Below are positions 44,238 through 52,702 of a stretch of 64,000 nucleotides of DNA, piece after piece. Both the position numbers and the translations under genes were made by a program. The notes below the pieces were generated by a model that did no database searches, had not been told where the DNA came from, and saw only the letters and a list, made by a program, of their open reading frames with translations. This DNA is from DATEPR01 sp036279295 (GTDB lineage Bacteria; Actinomycetota; Actinomycetes; Mycobacteriales; Pseudonocardiaceae), in contig DASUJK010000076.1 of the NCBI GenBank assembly GCA_036279295.1, positions 1 through 64,000 on the forward strand, read 5' to 3'. Within the stretch, counting starts at the first letter, position 1. Each line of letters begins with the position of its first letter.

Positions 44238-45115
44238 GCGGCTACCTTCTCACGCACCCCTTCGAACAGGTCGTCCTCGGGCACCGTGGTGTCGACCAGC
44301 GACCTGGCCAACTCGTACTCCTCAGTGGGCCAGATCTCCCGCTGCAGGTCAAGGTCGATGGCGAACCAGCGGCTTGTCGGGTCGATCTGGGTGGCGTGCG
44401 CGAGCAGCGCCTTGTCCCGGATCGGGAAGTAGTCGGCGCACTCCACCCTGGTGGTGACGCGGTCCATCACGTCGGGCCGGTTGGTGTCCCACTGCTTCAG
44501 CCACTCCGTGTAGGGCGACTCAAGGCCCTTGGCCAGCAGCGCGTCGTGGAACGCCTGCATCCTGGCCCTGGAGAAACCGTGTGTGTAGTACATCTTCAAC
44601 GGCTGCCACGGCGCTCCGGCGTCCGGGAACTGGTCCGGGTCGCCTGCGGCGTCGAACGCGGCCACCGAGATCACGTGGGTCCGGATGTGGTCCGGGTGCG
44701 GGTAGCCGCCGTTCTCGTCGTACGTGACCAGCACGTGCGGGCGGAACTCGCGGATCAACCGGACCAGGTCCTCGGTCGGCTGCTCGACCGGCACCACCGC
44801 GAAGCAGCCGTCCGGCAGCGGGGGCTTCGGGTCGCCCTCGGGCAGGCCGGAGTCGACGTAACCGAGCCAGCGGTGCTCGACGCCCAGGATGCGGGCCGCC
44901 TCGGCCATCTCCTCGATCCGGATCTCGCTCATCCGCTCCAGCACGCCCGGCTTGTCCATCGCGGGGTTGAGGATGCTGCCCCGTTCACCGCCGGTGCAGG
45001 ACACCACCATCACGTCCTGCCCCTCGGCCACGTACTTGGCCAGCGTGGCCGCACCCTTGCTCGACTCGTCGTCGGGATGCGCGTGCACCGTCATCAAGCG
45101 CAGCTTTTCGGCCAT
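44234..45115 (-). CDS. mca: Mycothiol S-conjugate amidase
   Basis: Zinc amidase that cleaves mycothiol-toxin conjugates, releasing a mercapturic acid for export; 293 aa. The LmbE-like metal motif is HAHPDDE (His13, Asp16 with Glu17) and the second site HPDH (140-143) supplies the other histidine. TGGERGSILNPAM and YTHGFSRARMQAFHDAL are typical of Mca rather than MshB. AGGAGG precedes the ATG. Its presence shows that the organism makes mycothiol, the actinobacterial thiol. Ortholog of Rv1082. Confidence 0.95.
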   Translation of the reverse strand: MAEKLRLMTVHAHPDDESSKGAATLAKYVAEGQDVMVVSCTGGERGSILNPAMDKPGVLERMSEIRIEEMAEAARILGVEHRWLGYVDSGLPEGDPKPPLPDGCFAVVPVEQPTEDLVRLIREFRPHVLVTYDENGGYPHPDHIRTHVISVAAFDAAGDPDQFPDAGAPWQPLKMYYTHGFSRARMQAFHDALLAKGLESPYTEWLKQWDTNRPDVMDRVTTRVECADYFPIRDKALLAHATQIDPTSRWFAIDLDLQREIWPTEEYELARSLVDTTVPEDDLFEGVREKVAA

Positions 45116-45282
45116 GATCGACGAGTTCCTCCTGGTCGGTTAACCGGGGCCAGTCGCCTGACACCCCACCCTGTCCGCGATACTCAACGCGTACGTCGTG
45201 CTTCATTGTTCCCGCAGCACCGACAACCCACGGTGCGCGGGTACCTGCACCGACGACCCGGCAATACGGAGGAGGTAGCGAC

Positions 45283-45720
45283 ATGGCTGTGCGCGACCTG
45301 CCGGTCGGTCGTTACGGAGCGCCGAAGAGCAAGCGCGGCAGGCGCTGGTGGTACTGGGCGATCCTGGCCGCGTTCCTCGTCGCCGGTCTCGTCGTCGCCT
45401 ATGTCGCGTACGAGAACCTGGGCGCCACTCCGATCGATCCCGAGATGACCGCCTACCACGTCGTTGACGACGGCACCGTGACCGCCACGTTCACCGTGGA
45501 TCGGAATCACCCGAACCAGGCCGCGGATTGCATCGTGTACGCGTTGTCCGACGACGGTTCCGAAGTCGCGCGTGGTGAGGTATACGTCCCACCGAGTGAG
45601 AGCACCGTTCAGTTGTCCACCACGTTGCGAACAGATAAACGCGCAACAACTGTGGAGTTCTACGGCTGCTCCTACCAGGTGCCGTCCTACCTGACCAAAT
45701 CCGTGCCGCCAAGCGGGTGA
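45283..45720 (+). CDS. DUF4307 membrane protein
   Basis: Actinobacterial protein of 145 aa (DUF4307): a basic N-terminus (KSKRGRRWWYW), a single helix (about 27-45) and an exported beta-rich domain. That domain contains the MTAYHVVDDGTVTATFTVDR pattern (around 55-75), a Cys in AADCIVYAL and another in FYGCSYQVP. These two cysteines may form a disulfide. The ATG follows GGAGGAGG. Equivalent to Rv1081c beside mca and greA. Function unknown. Confidence 0.85.
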   Translation: MAVRDLPVGRYGAPKSKRGRRWWYWAILAAFLVAGLVVAYVAYENLGATPIDPEMTAYHVVDDGTVTATFTVDRNHPNQAADCIVYALSDDGSEVARGEVYVPPSESTVQLSTTLRTDKRATTVEFYGCSYQVPSYLTKSVPPSG

Positions 45721-45782
45721 TCTGCGGTTACACACTCCCTGGTGAGCGAAAAAACCTTCATCCTGGTTACTGTCGAACGTGC

Positions 45783-45788
45783 TACCCT
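45783..45788 (+). promoter_or_regulatory. Candidate -10 box (TACCCT) of greA
   Basis: TANNNT hexamer 120 bp before the greA start and ten bases before the leader hairpin. No clear -35 is seen. Confidence 0.4.
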
Positions 45789-45798
45789 CGCCATGCAG

Positions 45799-45824
45799 CA
45801 CGGCTCCCGCGGGGCCGTGTTTTT
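45799..45824 (+). terminator. Intrinsic terminator in the greA leader
   Basis: A 9-bp stem (45799-45807 with 45811-45819, one G-T pair), a 3-nt loop and a T5 tract form a classical Rho-independent terminator. It is 79 bp after the DUF4307 stop and 79 bp before the greA start, so it could end the first transcript or attenuate the second. Confidence 0.75.
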
Positions 45825-45902
45825 GCCGTTCCGGGCTGCCCACGGTTCGGAACAGCCAGCCCGTAAACCTCGGGCTTGGGTCCAGACGAGGAGTTGGTGA
45901 CC

Positions 45903-46391
45903 GTGAGCGACACCCAGGTGACCTGGCTGACCCAGGAGGCCTACGACCGGCTCAAGCAGGAACTCGACGAGCTGATCGCTAATCGCCCGGTCATGGCGGC
46001 GGAAATCAATGCCCGTCGCGAAGAAGGTGACCTGAAGGAGAACGGCGGCTACATGGCCGCCCGCGAGGAACAGGGCAAGCAGGAGGCCCGGATCCGTCAG
46101 CTCCAGGAGCTGCTGCGGGCGGCGAAGGTCGGCGAGGCACCGACCACCAATGGTGTCGCCGCGCCCGGCATGGTGCTCACTGTCCGTTATGACGGAGACG
46201 ACGAGACCGAGGAGTTCCTGCTCGCGACCCGTGAAGAAGGCGCGCACGGGTCCCTTGAGGTGTACTCTCCGAGCTCACCGCTGGGTCAGGCGCTGCTCGG
46301 CGCCAAGGACGGCGAGGCCCGGCAGTACAGCCTGCCCAACGGCAACACCATGAAGGTCACCCTGATCAAGGCCGTGCCCTACCACGGCTGA
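45903..46391 (+). CDS. greA: Transcription elongation factor GreA
   Basis: Enters the RNA polymerase secondary channel and stimulates cleavage of backtracked RNA; 162 aa. The N-terminal coiled coil carries the acidic tip pair in REEGDLKENGGY (Asp and Glu) and a QEARIRQLQELL heptad. The C-terminal domain has LEVYSPSSPLGQALLGAKDGE. The GTG at 45903 gives the N-terminus SDTQVTWLTQEAYDRLK, as in Rv1080c, and stands nine bases after GAGGAG; the GTG two codons upstream is too close. A terminator hairpin in the leader may control expression. Confidence 0.96.
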   Translation: MSDTQVTWLTQEAYDRLKQELDELIANRPVMAAEINARREEGDLKENGGYMAAREEQGKQEARIRQLQELLRAAKVGEAPTTNGVAAPGMVLTVRYDGDDETEEFLLATREEGAHGSLEVYSPSSPLGQALLGAKDGEARQYSLPNGNTMKVTLIKAVPYHG

Positions 46392-46404
46392 TTCGTACCG
46401 CAGG

Positions 46405-46944
46405 TCATGGCGGCGGCCCGCCGGGAACGGGCCGACCGCCGTGCGCCTGTGCCGCTGACCGGCCCAGCAGCCGTTCCAGCAGTGGCCGCACCCGGAGTGG
46501 GACCGGGGTGGACAGCGCGATGGACGACGCCAGTCGATGCACGCCCGGCACGGCGACCACCTCGTCGATAACCCGTTGCAAGTCGGCATTCGATCTGGCC
46601 ACCATACGTACCAGCAGGTCACCCTGGCCGGTGGTCGCGTGTACCTCGCAGACCTCAGCGATCGCCGTCAGGTGCTCGGTCACCTCGCCCCGAAAGCCCT
46701 GCGCGATCTCGACCACGGCGAACGCCGTCAGCCCGTAGCCCATCGCGGCCAGGTCCAGCGCGGGCGGGAAACCGCCGAGCACCCCCCTGGCCACGAGCTT
46801 GTCCAGCCGTGCCTGCACGGTGCCCCTCGCGACGCCGAGCCGACGGGAGCTCTCCAGCACGCCGAGCCTCGGCTCGTCAGTGAGCAGCAGCAACAGGCGG
46901 GCGTCCAGTTCGTCCAGCGGTTCGGCCGGCTCCGGCTCGGTCAT
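46405..46944 (-). CDS. Lrp/AsnC-family transcriptional regulator
   Basis: Regulator of 179 aa. An N-terminal winged helix-turn-helix (LDELDARLLLLLTDEPR through GTVQARLDKLVARG, about 8-55) is followed by an ACT-like RAM domain that binds amino acids (about 70-155). AGGAGG lies five bases before the ATG. It diverges from hpd over a 118-bp shared control region, so it probably senses an aromatic amino acid and controls hpd. The proline-rich tail is short. Confidence 0.9.
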   Translation of the reverse strand: MTEPEPAEPLDELDARLLLLLTDEPRLGVLESSRRLGVARGTVQARLDKLVARGVLGGFPPALDLAAMGYGLTAFAVVEIAQGFRGEVTEHLTAIAEVCEVHATTGQGDLLVRMVARSNADLQRVIDEVVAVPGVHRLASSIALSTPVPLRVRPLLERLLGRSAAQAHGGRPVPGGPPP

Positions 46945-47062
46945 CGATCCTCCTGCGCAACCTGTCCACCCTGCCAAGCGGAATGACCGTCCCGCCGATC
47001 AGTATGTACAGCGAAAATGTCGACTGTTGCCCAGTTTGCATGCTGGTCACATGCTTTGTCAC

Positions 47063-48250
47063 ATGACCGAGACACTGCACGGACTCAACGGACTGGACGA
47101 GGTGAGCTTCGACCAGCTCAAGCAACTCGTCGGACTGGTCGACTACGACTCGTCCACCGACCCGTTCCCCGTCCGCGCGTTGGACGCCGTGGTGTTCGTG
47201 GTCGGCAACGCCACTCAGACCGCCTGGTACTACCAGCACGCGTTCGGCATGCGGCTCGTTGCTTACTCCGGTCCGGAGACCGGCAACCGCGACCACAAGT
47301 CGTTCGTGCTGACCTCCGGCTCGGCGCGGTTCGTGATCAACGGTGCCGTTCGGCCGGACAGTCAACTGGCCGACCACCATCGCAGGCACGGCGACGGTGT
47401 GGTCGACGTGACGCTGGAGGTCGGCGACGTGGACCGCTGTGTCGCGCACGCCCGCGCGCAGGGCGCGACCGTCGTGGTCGAGCCGCACGACGTCAGCGAC
47501 GAGTACGGCACCGTCCGCACGGCAGCGATCGCCGCCTACGGCGACACGCTGCACACGCTGATCGACAGGCGTGACTACCAGGGGCCCTACCTGCCCGGCT
47601 ACCAGCCGAGGACAGACGGCCGGACGCCGCCCCAGCGGATGTTCCAGGCGGTCGACCACTGCGTCGGCAACGTCGAACTGGGCAAGATGGACTACTGGGT
47701 GGACTGGTACCACCGGGTCATGGGCTTCACGAACATGGCCGAGTTCGTCGGCGACGACATCGCGACCGACTACTCGGCACTGATGAGCAAGGTCGTCGCG
47801 TGTGGCAACCACCGCGTGAAGTTTCCGCTGAACGAGCCGGCCATCAGCAAGCACAAGTCGCAGATCGACGAGTACCTGGAGTTCTACTCGGGCGCCGGCG
47901 TGCAGCACATTGCCTTGGCCACCAACGACATCCTGGACACGGTGGACCGGATGACCGACGCGGGCGTCGAGTTCCTGGCCACTCCGGACTCGTACTACGA
48001 GGATCCGGAACTACGGTCCCGGATCGGCGAGGTGCGCGTGCCGATCGAGGAGTTGCAGCGGCGCGGGATCCTCGTGGACCGCGACGAGGACGGCTACCTG
48101 TTGCAGATCTTCACCCGCCCGATCGGCGACCGGCCGACCGTGTTCTACGAGCTGATCGAACGGCACGGCTCACTCGGCTTCGGCAAGGGCAACTTCAAGG
48201 CGCTGTTCGAGGCCATCGAGCGGGAACAGGCACGCCGGGGCAACCTGTAA
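47063..48250 (+). CDS. hpd: 4-Hydroxyphenylpyruvate dioxygenase
   Basis: Non-heme iron dioxygenase of tyrosine catabolism that turns 4-hydroxyphenylpyruvate into homogentisate; 395 aa. It has two vicinal-oxygen-chelate domains. The iron ligands His199 (AVDHCVGN), His282 (GVQHIALAT) and Glu363 (VFYELIER) are intact, as is the C-terminal GFGKGNFKALFEAIE helix. An in-frame ATG four codons upstream is possible. It lies divergent to an AsnC regulator. No homogentisate dioxygenase is nearby, so the rest of the pathway is elsewhere or the product enters another route. Confidence 0.95.
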   Translation: MTETLHGLNGLDEVSFDQLKQLVGLVDYDSSTDPFPVRALDAVVFVVGNATQTAWYYQHAFGMRLVAYSGPETGNRDHKSFVLTSGSARFVINGAVRPDSQLADHHRRHGDGVVDVTLEVGDVDRCVAHARAQGATVVVEPHDVSDEYGTVRTAAIAAYGDTLHTLIDRRDYQGPYLPGYQPRTDGRTPPQRMFQAVDHCVGNVELGKMDYWVDWYHRVMGFTNMAEFVGDDIATDYSALMSKVVACGNHRVKFPLNEPAISKHKSQIDEYLEFYSGAGVQHIALATNDILDTVDRMTDAGVEFLATPDSYYEDPELRSRIGEVRVPIEELQRRGILVDRDEDGYLLQIFTRPIGDRPTVFYELIERHGSLGFGKGNFKALFEAIEREQARRGNL

Positions 48251-48252
48251 CA

Positions 48253-48290
48253 GCTGATCGGCCGGCAGGTGGGCCTGCCGGCCGATCAGC
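48253..48290 (+). terminator. Strong hairpin terminator after hpd
   Basis: A 17-bp perfect stem (48253-48269 with 48274-48290) with loop TGGG starts two bases past the hpd stop. It could work in both directions for the convergent ilvA. Confidence 0.75.
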
Positions 48291-48293
48291 GTC

Positions 48294-48350
48294 GTTCGAT
48301 GTTCAGCGCCGTTCGATGTTCACCGTCGTTCGATGTTCACCGTCGTTCCA
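48294..48350. repeat. 17-bp tandem repeat, three and a half copies
   Basis: Units of the type GTTCGATGTTCACCGTC start at 48294, 48311, 48328 and (partial) 48345, exactly 17 bp apart. They span the ilvA stop codon. Confidence 0.85.
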
Positions 48351-49548
48351 ACACTATGTACCCGGCCGCGTGCAGGGCCTCGGTGACCTGCGCTGAATGC
48401 TCGGCGCCCCGGGTCTCCAGGTCCAGGGCCACGTCCGCCTCACCCAGCCGGAGCGCGCTGGACACCCTGGAATGCTCGACGTCCAACACGTTCGCGCCCA
48501 GCTCGCCGAGGCGCTTGAGCAGGGCGGCCAGCGAGCCGGGCCGGTCGGGAATGCACAGCCGCAGCGCGAGATAGCGCCCGCCCGCCGTCATGCCGTGCTG
48601 GATGATCTGGGACAGCAGCACCGGGTCGACGTTGCCGCCGGACAACACCGCGACGATCGGGCCGGTGAACCGTTTCGGGTACTGCAACAGTGCGGCCACC
48701 GAGGCGGCACCGGCCGGTTCGACGACGAGCTTGGCCCGTTCCAGGCACAGCAACACGGCCCTGGACAACGACTCCTCGGTGACCGTGACGACATCGTCCA
48801 CCAGTTCGTCCACATGGGCGTAGCTCACGCGACCCGGCTCGCCGACCGCGATACCGTCGGCCATCGTCTGCAACTCGGTCAGCCGCACCGGGCCGCCCGC
48901 GGTGAGCGACGGCGGGAACGCGGCCGCCTGCTCGGCCTGCACCCCGATCACGCGGATGTCCGGTCGGACCGCCTTGATCGCGGCGGCCACCCCGCCGGCC
49001 AGGCCACCGCCGCCGGTGGGCACGACCACCGTGGCCGCGTGCGGCAGCTGGTCCACGATTTCCAGCCCAAGAGTGCCCTGACCTGCGATGACATCGGGAT
49101 GGTCGAACGGGTGGATGAACACCGCTCCAGTGCGGTTGGCGTAGGACTGCGCCTCGGCGAGCGTCTCCTCGATGACCGTGCCGTACAGCCGCACGGAGGC
49201 CCCGTAGGCGCGGGTGGCGGCCAGTTTGGGCAACGGTACCTGGACCGGCATGAACACGGTCGACGTAATGTTCAGCGTCGTGGCGGCCAGTGCGACGCCC
49301 TGGGCATGGTTGCCGGCGCTGGCCGCGACCACTCCCCTGGCCCTGTCCGATCGGGACAAACCGTGAATGCGCACGTAGGCGCCCCTGATCTTGAACGAAC
49401 CGGTGCGCTGGAGGTTTTCGCACTTCAGGTAGACCTCGCCACCCTGTTGCGCGGACAACGTCCTGGAGTGTTCCATCGGCGTCTCCCGGATCACGCCGGC
49501 CAGCAGTTCGCGGGCGGCGTGGATCCGGTCCACGGTGACCAGTTCCAT
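48337..49548 (-). CDS. ilvA: Threonine ammonia-lyase (threonine deaminase) with ACT domain
   Basis: PLP enzyme that converts threonine to 2-oxobutanoate, the first step to isoleucine; 403 aa. The PLP lysine is in GSFKIRGA (Lys53), followed by ASAGNHAQGVA and the PTGGGGLAGG phosphate loop. A single ACT-like domain occupies the last ~80 residues, as in the short catabolic/actinobacterial form rather than the two-ACT biosynthetic form. Isoleucine control is thus uncertain. The ilvA stop lies within a 17-bp tandem repeat. Confidence 0.93.
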   Translation of the reverse strand: MELVTVDRIHAARELLAGVIRETPMEHSRTLSAQQGGEVYLKCENLQRTGSFKIRGAYVRIHGLSRSDRARGVVAASAGNHAQGVALAATTLNITSTVFMPVQVPLPKLAATRAYGASVRLYGTVIEETLAEAQSYANRTGAVFIHPFDHPDVIAGQGTLGLEIVDQLPHAATVVVPTGGGGLAGGVAAAIKAVRPDIRVIGVQAEQAAAFPPSLTAGGPVRLTELQTMADGIAVGEPGRVSYAHVDELVDDVVTVTEESLSRAVLLCLERAKLVVEPAGAASVAALLQYPKRFTGPIVAVLSGGNVDPVLLSQIIQHGMTAGGRYLALRLCIPDRPGSLAALLKRLGELGANVLDVEHSRVSSALRLGEADVALDLETRGAEHSAQVTEALHAAGYIVLERR

Positions 49549-49743
49549 GGCGCGATCCTGTCACTTCGAACCATGGCTACCCAGAACTGGGCGTGCACTC
49601 AGGCCGGGCGGGGAGGGTACCCTCGGTACAGCGGTCCGTGTTCGGGCGAATGCCCCTCGTCAAGCAGTTCTTGGCAAGGCGGTACTGTGCCGAGTTCGAT
49701 ATCGGACGCCACCAGGCATACGTGGACTTCGGGAGGTCGTCGC

Positions 49744-50025
49744 ATGGCGCACGCGGCTCGTGTCGCCGGAGTGCTCCCCCTGCTCGGCGCTGTCGTCGCC
49801 GCTGGCGCACTCGCGGGCGCTGCGGTGTTCACCGTCAGCCAGGCTGCCTGCCCGAACCCCGGTCACTACGTCCAGCAGGGCGTCGCGCTGCACCTGGTCG
49901 GCGGCTGTGTCAGCCGTGAGGAACTGGTGCCCGGCATCGGTGGCGCCGGCGAGCAGCAGGCCCAGGCGCCCGGTGTGGCAGCGCACGGCACCGGCGCGCT
50001 GCCACAGAACCAGAACCGCCCCTGA
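49744..50025 (+). CDS. Small secreted or membrane-anchored protein (unknown)
   Basis: A 93-aa frame with an N-terminal hydrophobic segment (about 8-34) that is a signal peptide or anchor, then Cys36 (QAACPNPGHYVQ), Cys56 (GGCVSREEL) and a Gln/Ala/Gly-rich tail. The cysteine pair could form a disulfide outside the cell. GGGAGG is seven bases before the ATG, which supports expression. No family is recognised. The 3' end runs into a tandem repeat shared with the convergent metB end. Confidence 0.62.
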   Translation: MAHAARVAGVLPLLGAVVAAGALAGAAVFTVSQAACPNPGHYVQQGVALHLVGGCVSREELVPGIGGAGEQQAQAPGVAAHGTGALPQNQNRP

Positions 50026-50078
50026 GCCAGAACCGCCTGAGCCAGAAACAGCCCTGACCCAGAACAGCCCTGACTCAC
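50020..50078. repeat. 15-17-bp degenerate tandem repeat, four copies
   Basis: Units of the type CCTGAGCCAGAAC recur at spacings of 15, 17 and 16 bp. They cross the stop of the small secreted protein and touch the end of metB. Confidence 0.75.
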
Positions 50079-51241
50079 CCGAGCGCTGCTCGCAGGTCCT
50101 CGATCAGGTCGTCGGCGTCCTCGATGCCGACCGACAGCCGGACCAGGTCAGCGGGCACTTCCAGCGCTGAATCGGCCGTGCTGGCGTGCGTCATCCGGCC
50201 AGGGTGCTCGATCAGCGACTCGACCCCGCCCAGCGACTCGGCCAGCGTGAACAGCTTCGTCCGCGCACACACGTCCAGGGCGGCCTGCTCGCCTCCGGAA
50301 ACGGTGAACGAAACCATGCCGCCGAACCGGCGCATCTGCTTCGCGGCCACCTCGTGGCCCGGATGGCCGGCCAGACCCGGGTAGCGCACGCCCGTCACCT
50401 TCGGGTGCGAGGTCAGGAACTCGACCACCCGTTCCGCATTGGTGCTGTGCTGTTCCATCCGCAGCGCCAGGGTCTTGAGGCCACGCAGCGTCAGCCACGC
50501 GTCGAACGGGCCCGGCATCGCGCCTGCCGCGTTGACGAGGAACTGCACCTGCTCGGTGAGTTCCTGTTCCGAAGTGATCAGTGCACCGCCGACGACGTCG
50601 GAGTGGCCGCCGATGTACTTGGTCGTCGAGTGCACGACGACGTCGGCACCGAGATCCAGCGGCTGCTGGAGGTACGGCGACGCGAACGTGTTGTCCACCA
50701 CGAGTCGCGCGCCGACACCGTGTGCGACACCGGCCAGTGCTGCGATGTCGGCGATGTTCAGCAGCGGGTTGGTCGGTGTCTCACACCAGACCACCTTGGT
50801 GTTCGGCCGGCATGCTGCCCGTACTGCGTCCACATCGGACACCGGGACCGGCGTGTGCTCGACGCCCCAGAGCCGCAATACCTTGTCCAGCAAGCGGAAC
50901 GTGCCGCCGTAGGCATCGTCCGGAATGACCACGTGGTCCCCCGGCCGGCAGACCGCCCGCAGCAGCACGTCGGTGGCCGCCATGCCGGACGAGAACGATC
51001 GCGCGAACCGGCCGTTCTCCAGTGCGGCAAGGCATTCTTCCAGCGCCAACCGCGTCGGGTTGCCGGTCCGCGAATACTCGAAGCCCGACCGCAGGCCACC
51101 GACGCCATCCTGGGCATAGGTGGAGGTCGCGTGAATGGGCACGATCACCGAGCCGGTGACCGGATCCGGGTGCTGGCCGGCGTGAATCGCCCTGGTGGCG
51201 AAGCCGCCATGCGTCGCCTGCGGTGTGGTGCTGTCCGTCAT
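50075..51241 (-). CDS. metB: Cystathionine gamma-synthase / gamma-lyase family PLP enzyme
   Basis: PLP enzyme of transsulfuration, 388 aa. The PLP lysine is in VVHSTTKYIGGHSD (about residue 205), with conserved EYSRTGNPTR near the N-terminus, CETPTNPLLNIADI, and the C-terminal ESLGGVESLIEHP and LSVGIED. Position matches metB (Rv1079). In actinobacteria this enzyme can act as gamma-synthase, gamma-lyase or both, so the direction is open. With cbs close by, the pair probably performs reverse transsulfuration (homocysteine to cysteine). It is preceded by TAGGCT six bases before the ATG, without Shine-Dalgarno. Confidence 0.93.
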   Translation of the reverse strand: MTDSTTPQATHGGFATRAIHAGQHPDPVTGSVIVPIHATSTYAQDGVGGLRSGFEYSRTGNPTRLALEECLAALENGRFARSFSSGMAATDVLLRAVCRPGDHVVIPDDAYGGTFRLLDKVLRLWGVEHTPVPVSDVDAVRAACRPNTKVVWCETPTNPLLNIADIAALAGVAHGVGARLVVDNTFASPYLQQPLDLGADVVVHSTTKYIGGHSDVVGGALITSEQELTEQVQFLVNAAGAMPGPFDAWLTLRGLKTLALRMEQHSTNAERVVEFLTSHPKVTGVRYPGLAGHPGHEVAAKQMRRFGGMVSFTVSGGEQAALDVCARTKLFTLAESLGGVESLIEHPGRMTHASTADSALEVPADLVRLSVGIEDADDLIEDLRAALG

Positions 51242-51247
51242 GGCGCC

Positions 51248-51253
51248 AGCCTA
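51248..51253 (-). promoter_or_regulatory. -10 box (TAGGCT) for leaderless metB
   Basis: TANNNT hexamer six bases before the metB ATG; no ribosome-binding site. Confidence 0.5.
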
Positions 51254-51309
51254 CGTCGTCACTCCACTGACGACGTAGGCCGTGCCACGAGCCCTGGCCC
51301 CAACCTGTC

Positions 51310-52596
51310 CTAGCCCTGCCAGCCCTGCGGCGGTTGCTGCTGCGGTGGCTGACCGTAGCCACCCGGCTGCTGGAAACCGCCGGAACCCGGGCCCTGCTGG
51401 GGAAAACCACCCGTACCCGGCTGCTGGTACTGGCCGGGTTGCGGCTGCGCCTGCGGGTACTGGCCGGGCTGCTGGTAGCCCTGCGGCTGCTGCTGGGGCG
51501 CACCGTAGGGCTGCTGCTGGGCGTACGGATTCGGCTGCTGCTGCGCCGCGTACGGGTTGACCTGACCAAAACCGGCGACCTGGCCGTAACCGGTGCTGGC
51601 CACGGCGGGCAGCCCCAGGTACTCGCGGGTCTGCGGGAAGAACGCCAGCGCACCGGCACCCGTCACCACGATGCCCGCGATCAGGTCGAAGACGATCCGG
51701 CCCGGCGACGCGTACTGGGCCATGAAGATGATGGCGAACAGCAACAGCACCGCGCCACCGCCGAGGATGGCCCACTGGCCGATGAACTTCTTCAGGTACA
51801 TCATCACCGCGCCTGCGACAGCGGCGGCACCACCGATGATCAGCAGGATGAAGTAGATCGTCGCCGCGGTCGGGATGCTGGTGTCCACGCCCTGCGTGAA
51901 CTGGGCGCACTGCTGGGCCTCGGCCGCGGGCAGACCGGCGCACGGGTCGGCGCCACCGCTTGCCGCCGACCAGAACGTGATGGTCAGAATGGCAGCCAGC
52001 AGCCCCATCAGGGCCGTCACGCCGAGTACGGCCCAGTTCACCATCTGGGTGGTACTCGCGCCGACGCCGGCACCCGACTGACCAGGGGCGTAGCCGGGGT
52101 AGGCAGGCTGGCCGACGGGCTGGCCGTAGCCGGACTGCTGGCCGGGCTGGCCGTAACCGGGCTGCTGCCCGTAGCCGGGCTGCTGGAAGGCCTGCTGCTG
52201 GCCGTAGCCAGGGGCGCCGTAGCCGGGGCCGGGTTGCTGCTGGCCGTAGCCGGGCATGCCGGGCTGCTGCTGCGGTGGCTGCGGTGGCTGTTGCGGAGCC
52301 TGCTGGCCGCCCCAACCCGGGCCGGTCCAGCCCTGCTGGGCCGGCTGCTGCTGCGCGGCCGACGTGTACTGGCCGTAGTTGGGCATCGCCTGACCGGGCT
52401 GCACCACCTGGGTGGCGTCCGGCTGACCCGGCCGCACCACCTGGGTGGCGTCCGGGGCGGGATTGCTGCCGGTGCTCGGCTGGCCAGGCTGAACTACCTG
52501 GGTCGGTCCCGAGCCGGCCAGCGCCGGGTCACTGCTCTGCGGCGGTTGGCCACCACCCTGACCTGGCTGATTCTCGGGCGGCTGTGGAGAGCTCAT
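51310..52596 (-). CDS. Pro/Gln/Gly/Tyr-rich four-helix membrane protein (Pra-like)
   Basis: A 428-aa protein with a long low-complexity N-terminus (1-185), four membrane helices (about 190-215, 245-270, 277-298, 303-322) and a low-complexity C-terminus (335-428). Repeats of the PGYGQQ, YGQPGQ and PYAQQQ types make the tails prion-like. Near the N-terminus the motif TQVV followed by x-PGQ occurs three times (around 32-70). It occupies the place of the proline-rich antigen gene pra (Rv1078) between metB and cbs. Function is unknown; a scaffold or envelope-organising role is a guess. Confidence 0.8.
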   Translation of the reverse strand: MSSPQPPENQPGQGGGQPPQSSDPALAGSGPTQVVQPGQPSTGSNPAPDATQVVRPGQPDATQVVQPGQAMPNYGQYTSAAQQQPAQQGWTGPGWGGQQAPQQPPQPPQQQPGMPGYGQQQPGPGYGAPGYGQQQAFQQPGYGQQPGYGQPGQQSGYGQPVGQPAYPGYAPGQSGAGVGASTTQMVNWAVLGVTALMGLLAAILTITFWSAASGGADPCAGLPAAEAQQCAQFTQGVDTSIPTAATIYFILLIIGGAAAVAGAVMMYLKKFIGQWAILGGGAVLLLFAIIFMAQYASPGRIVFDLIAGIVVTGAGALAFFPQTREYLGLPAVASTGYGQVAGFGQVNPYAAQQQPNPYAQQQPYGAPQQQPQGYQQPGQYPQAQPQPGQYQQPGTGGFPQQGPGSGGFQQPGGYGQPPQQQPPQGWQG

Positions 52597-52702
52597 CGGG
52601 TTTCCAACTCCCTAGGCTGGTGCGTCGGCGCAATACCGGCATACAGGTAGTCACCAACGCTAGACCATCCGCCGTGGTCGCGTGTGCATGACCGAAGGTT
52701 GA

